Source of the DNA: Candidatus Nomurabacteria bacterium
GTDB lineage: Bacteria > Patescibacteriota > Minisyncoccia > Phycocordibacterales > UBA2100
Direction of reading: 5' to 3'
Assembly (NCBI GenBank): GCA_943359705.1
Contig: CALRIB010000051.1
Span: 1 to 5,832, forward strand
DNA: 5,832 nucleotides
Under the pieces are notes generated by a model. The model was not told the origin of the DNA and made no database searches. It saw nothing but the letters and a program-made list of their open reading frames with translations. The translations under genes and the position numbers were made by a program. Positions 4,243 to 5,832 of the stretch are shown one piece after another (positions within the stretch are counted from its first letter, which is position 1; every line of letters begins with the position of its first letter).

Positions 4243-5637
4243 AGCGCGCTCGCTTACAAATCGACGAACGGCTTCCGCGTCCGCATCGAGCACTTCGACA
4301 CGCTCGGGCTCTTCGGAAAGTACGCCGTACCGAGTCGGCAACTCAGGCTCTTGCCCTATGGCCTCGCGGATAGTTTCTGCGAATTTCGCCGGCTGCGCGG
4401 TCTCAAGACAGACGAGAGGCACCCCCGCCTCGCGAACTGTGAGGCCTGTCGTTACACCGTCTGCCGTGTGCGGGTCAATGAGGACATTATATTTCTTATC
4501 TACCGAACGGATGGTGGCGAGTCTGTCTGAGTGCGCCGATGAGCCGGCGAGGAATCCGTCCCCCTTCACCCGCTCGAGTTCTTCCTTCGAAATCGTGAAT
4601 GAACCGGTGCTTGCGAGAGAGCTCCACAATTCTTTCATCCGCACTGCATCGCGCGCTACAAGCTCGAATACATAGCGCTCAAAATTGGACGCTTTGGAAA
4701 TATCCATCGAGGGCGAGGACGTAATCGCAACATCCTTGCGCGGGCGGTACGTGCCGCTCTTAAAAAATTCTTCGAGGATGTTGTTCTCATTGGTGGCGAC
4801 GATGAGATTTTTGACCGGCAAGCCCATGCGCTTCGCTATGTATCCGGCGAGGATATCGCCGAAATTGCCTGAGGGCACTGAGAAAGAAACTTGTTCGTCA
4901 TTCGTTTTCGTCACATGCACATACGCCCAGAAGTAGTAGACCGTTTGCGCCGCGATACGCGCCCAGTTGATGGAGTTCACCACGCCGAGTTTGTACTTCT
5001 TCTTGAATTCAGCGTCTTCGTTGAGTGCTTTCACGATATCCTGGCAATCGTCAAACGTGCCACGCACCGCGATATTGAAGATATTTTGGTCTTGCAGCGA
5101 GTACATCTGCTTACGCTGGAAGGGGCTCATCCGGCCAAAGGGAGAGAGCATAAAGACCTTTATCCCCCGCCGCCCGCGCATGGCATATTCAGCAGCACTC
5201 CCGGTGTCGCCCGACGTTGCGCCGAGAATGTTGAGCTCGGCATTATCCTTGGCGAGCGCATATTCAAAAAGACGGCCGAGCAATTGCAGCGCAATATCCT
5301 TGAAAGCGAGCGTGGGCCCTTCTGAAAGGCCGAGAATGTACAAACCGTCTTCCAACTTCTTGAGCGGCACAATTTCATCTGTCCCAAAGATTTCTTTGGT
5401 ATATGTTTCGTTCACCATTCTTCGCAAATCCTCCGCGGGGATGTCGTCAATAAATTTCGAAAGTATCGCGTAAGCAAGCTCGGGATAGGTCATCGTCCGC
5501 ATCGCGTCCAACTCGCGAGGTTTAACCTGCGGGTATTCTTCCGGCACATACAATCCCCCATCCGCAGCCAAACCCTCAAGCAAAATCTCCGAAAAAGTCT
5601 TTGCCGCCGATTTCCCGCGTGTCGAGATGTATCGCAT
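4240..5637 (-). CDS. thrC: Threonine synthase
   Basis: This 465-residue PLP enzyme converts O-phosphohomoserine to threonine in the cytoplasm, the last step of threonine synthesis. The N-terminus MRYISTRGKS...LAADGGLYVPEEYP is the classic ThrC opening. The PLP Schiff-base lysine is K113 in GPTLAFKDIALQ. Phosphate and cofactor contacts follow in LGATSGDTGSAAEYAM (138-153) and PSGNFGDILAGYIAKRMG (255-272). Also present are NENNILEEFF (283-292), SPSMDIS (308-314) and DPHTADGV (388-395). The length is somewhat above that of E. coli ThrC (428). No thrA or thrB gene is adjacent; the left neighbour is convergent and the right one divergent, so it is a single-gene unit. A -10-like TACTAT ends seven bases before the ATG and no Shine-Dalgarno is seen. 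Confidence 0.96.
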   Translation of the reverse strand: MRYISTRGKSAAKTFSEILLEGLAADGGLYVPEEYPQVKPRELDAMRTMTYPELAYAILSKFIDDIPAEDLRRMVNETYTKEIFGTDEIVPLKKLEDGLYILGLSEGPTLAFKDIALQLLGRLFEYALAKDNAELNILGATSGDTGSAAEYAMRGRRGIKVFMLSPFGRMSPFQRKQMYSLQDQNIFNIAVRGTFDDCQDIVKALNEDAEFKKKYKLGVVNSINWARIAAQTVYYFWAYVHVTKTNDEQVSFSVPSGNFGDILAGYIAKRMGLPVKNLIVATNENNILEEFFKSGTYRPRKDVAITSSPSMDISKASNFERYVFELVARDAVRMKELWSSLASTGSFTISKEELERVKGDGFLAGSSAHSDRLATIRSVDKKYNVLIDPHTADGVTTGLTVREAGVPLVCLETAQPAKFAETIREAIGQEPELPTRYGVLSEEPERVEVLDADAEAVRRFVSERA

Positions 5638-5644
5638 GATTTCG

Positions 5645-5650
5645 ATAGTA
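5645..5650 (-). promoter_or_regulatory. Candidate -10 box of thrC, near-leaderless
   Basis: TACTAT (5650-5645, minus, four of six matches to TATAAT) is followed by seven bases and the thrC ATG at 5637, so transcription would start at or next to the start codon. The best -35 candidate, TGGAGT (5673-5668, 17 bases upstream), is poor. The call rests mainly on the spacing shared with two other genes in this window. Confidence 0.3.
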
Positions 5651-5659
5651 CTCTTTTAT

Positions 5660-5688
5660 TTGACTTTACTCCATCCGGTGAACATAGT
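5660..5688 (+). promoter_or_regulatory. Sigma-70-like promoter of the right-edge gene
   Basis: TTGACT (5660-5665, five of six matches to TTGACA) is separated by exactly 17 bases from CATAGT (5683-5688, four of six matches to TATAAT). The predicted start is near 5695, giving a leader of about 27 bases to the ATG at 5722 that includes a Shine-Dalgarno. The hexamer CATAGT recurs at 5692-5697. This is the best-formed -35/-10 pair in the window, in the 84-base divergent gap next to thrC. Confidence 0.5.
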
Positions 5689-5721
5689 TCTCATAGTCAT
5701 CGCAGTGTGAAAGGAAAGAGC

Positions 5722-5832
5722 ATGTTCAACCTGCAAAATTGGTTGGCCGAGCAAATGCGACGTCCCGCAATTCGTAACGTGGGCGCTCCGGTCGCTATCG
5801 AATGGCTCTCTGCTCAACTCGACTGGTACATG
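5722..5832 (+). CDS. Start of a gene of unknown function (cut by the window edge)
   Basis: An open frame of 37 codons runs from ATG 5722 to the right edge without a stop, beginning MFNLQNWLAEQMRRPAIR. AAGGA (5711-5715) lies six bases upstream, a good Shine-Dalgarno, and a TTGACT-17-CATAGT promoter precedes it. An in-frame GTG at 5707 would add five residues (MKGKS) but has no ribosome binding site of its own. The visible part is amphipathic, with three Trp, and has no signal peptide or membrane segment. I do not recognise the family, and too little is visible to assign one. Confidence 0.55.
   Translation, partial: MFNLQNWLAEQMRRPAIRNVGAPVAIEWLSAQLDWYM

Noticed and set aside
4891..5473. Two long plus-strand open frames (144 and 168 codons) opposite thrC
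   Set aside because: They lie entirely antisense to thrC, whose motifs are intact, and their translations resemble no known fold. They are shadows of its codon pattern.

Overview
The window is a compact piece of bacterial chromosome with roughly balanced base composition (GC judged by eye to be slightly above half). Its spacers are very short, its genes are unrelated singletons, and its wall and surface proteins are small. This, together with a GC-rich palindrome of a kind I recall from such contigs, suggests a Candidate Phyla Radiation (Patescibacteria, Parcubacteria-like) genome. That placement is inference. The umuC-like gene ends in TGA where the family normally ends, so the standard bacterial code fits.

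Layout from left to right. Positions 1-399 (minus) hold the N-terminal part of a secreted Ig/PKD-like repeat protein that runs off the left edge. A spacer of 167 bp follows. Positions 567-1232 (minus) encode a membrane-anchored DUF4163/DUF3298 protein resembling the extracytoplasmic part of RsiV. A GC-rich hairpin and a probable leaderless promoter separate it from a two-gene SOS operon transcribed leftward: a LexA/UmuD-like S24 repressor-peptidase (2580-3134), then a Y-family DNA polymerase (1276-2577). A clear SOS operator, GAAC-N4-GTTC inside a 20-bp near-palindrome, lies just upstream of the repressor gene. Transcribed in the other direction is a membrane-anchored serine hydrolase of the class A beta-lactamase/PBP fold (3220-4239, plus). 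Its stop codon abuts the stop codon of a threonine synthase gene (4240-5637, minus). At the right edge a new plus-strand gene of unknown function begins (about 5722), preceded by a plausible sigma-70 promoter and a Shine-Dalgarno sequence.

How the genes work together. The only clear functional unit is the repressor-polymerase pair. DNA damage would activate RecA, which would stimulate self-cleavage of the LexA-like protein at Ala71-Gly72, relieve its own operator and release the translesion polymerase. Whether the cleaved protein also acts as a UmuD'-like polymerase partner is an open question raised by the sequence. The envelope proteins (Ig-like, DUF3298, serine hydrolase) share a theme but no demonstrable operon. 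Several start codons sit 6-7 nt after a -10-like hexamer, which suggests leaderless transcripts. I found no mobile element, CRISPR array, tRNA or rRNA, and no convincing wholly new system.
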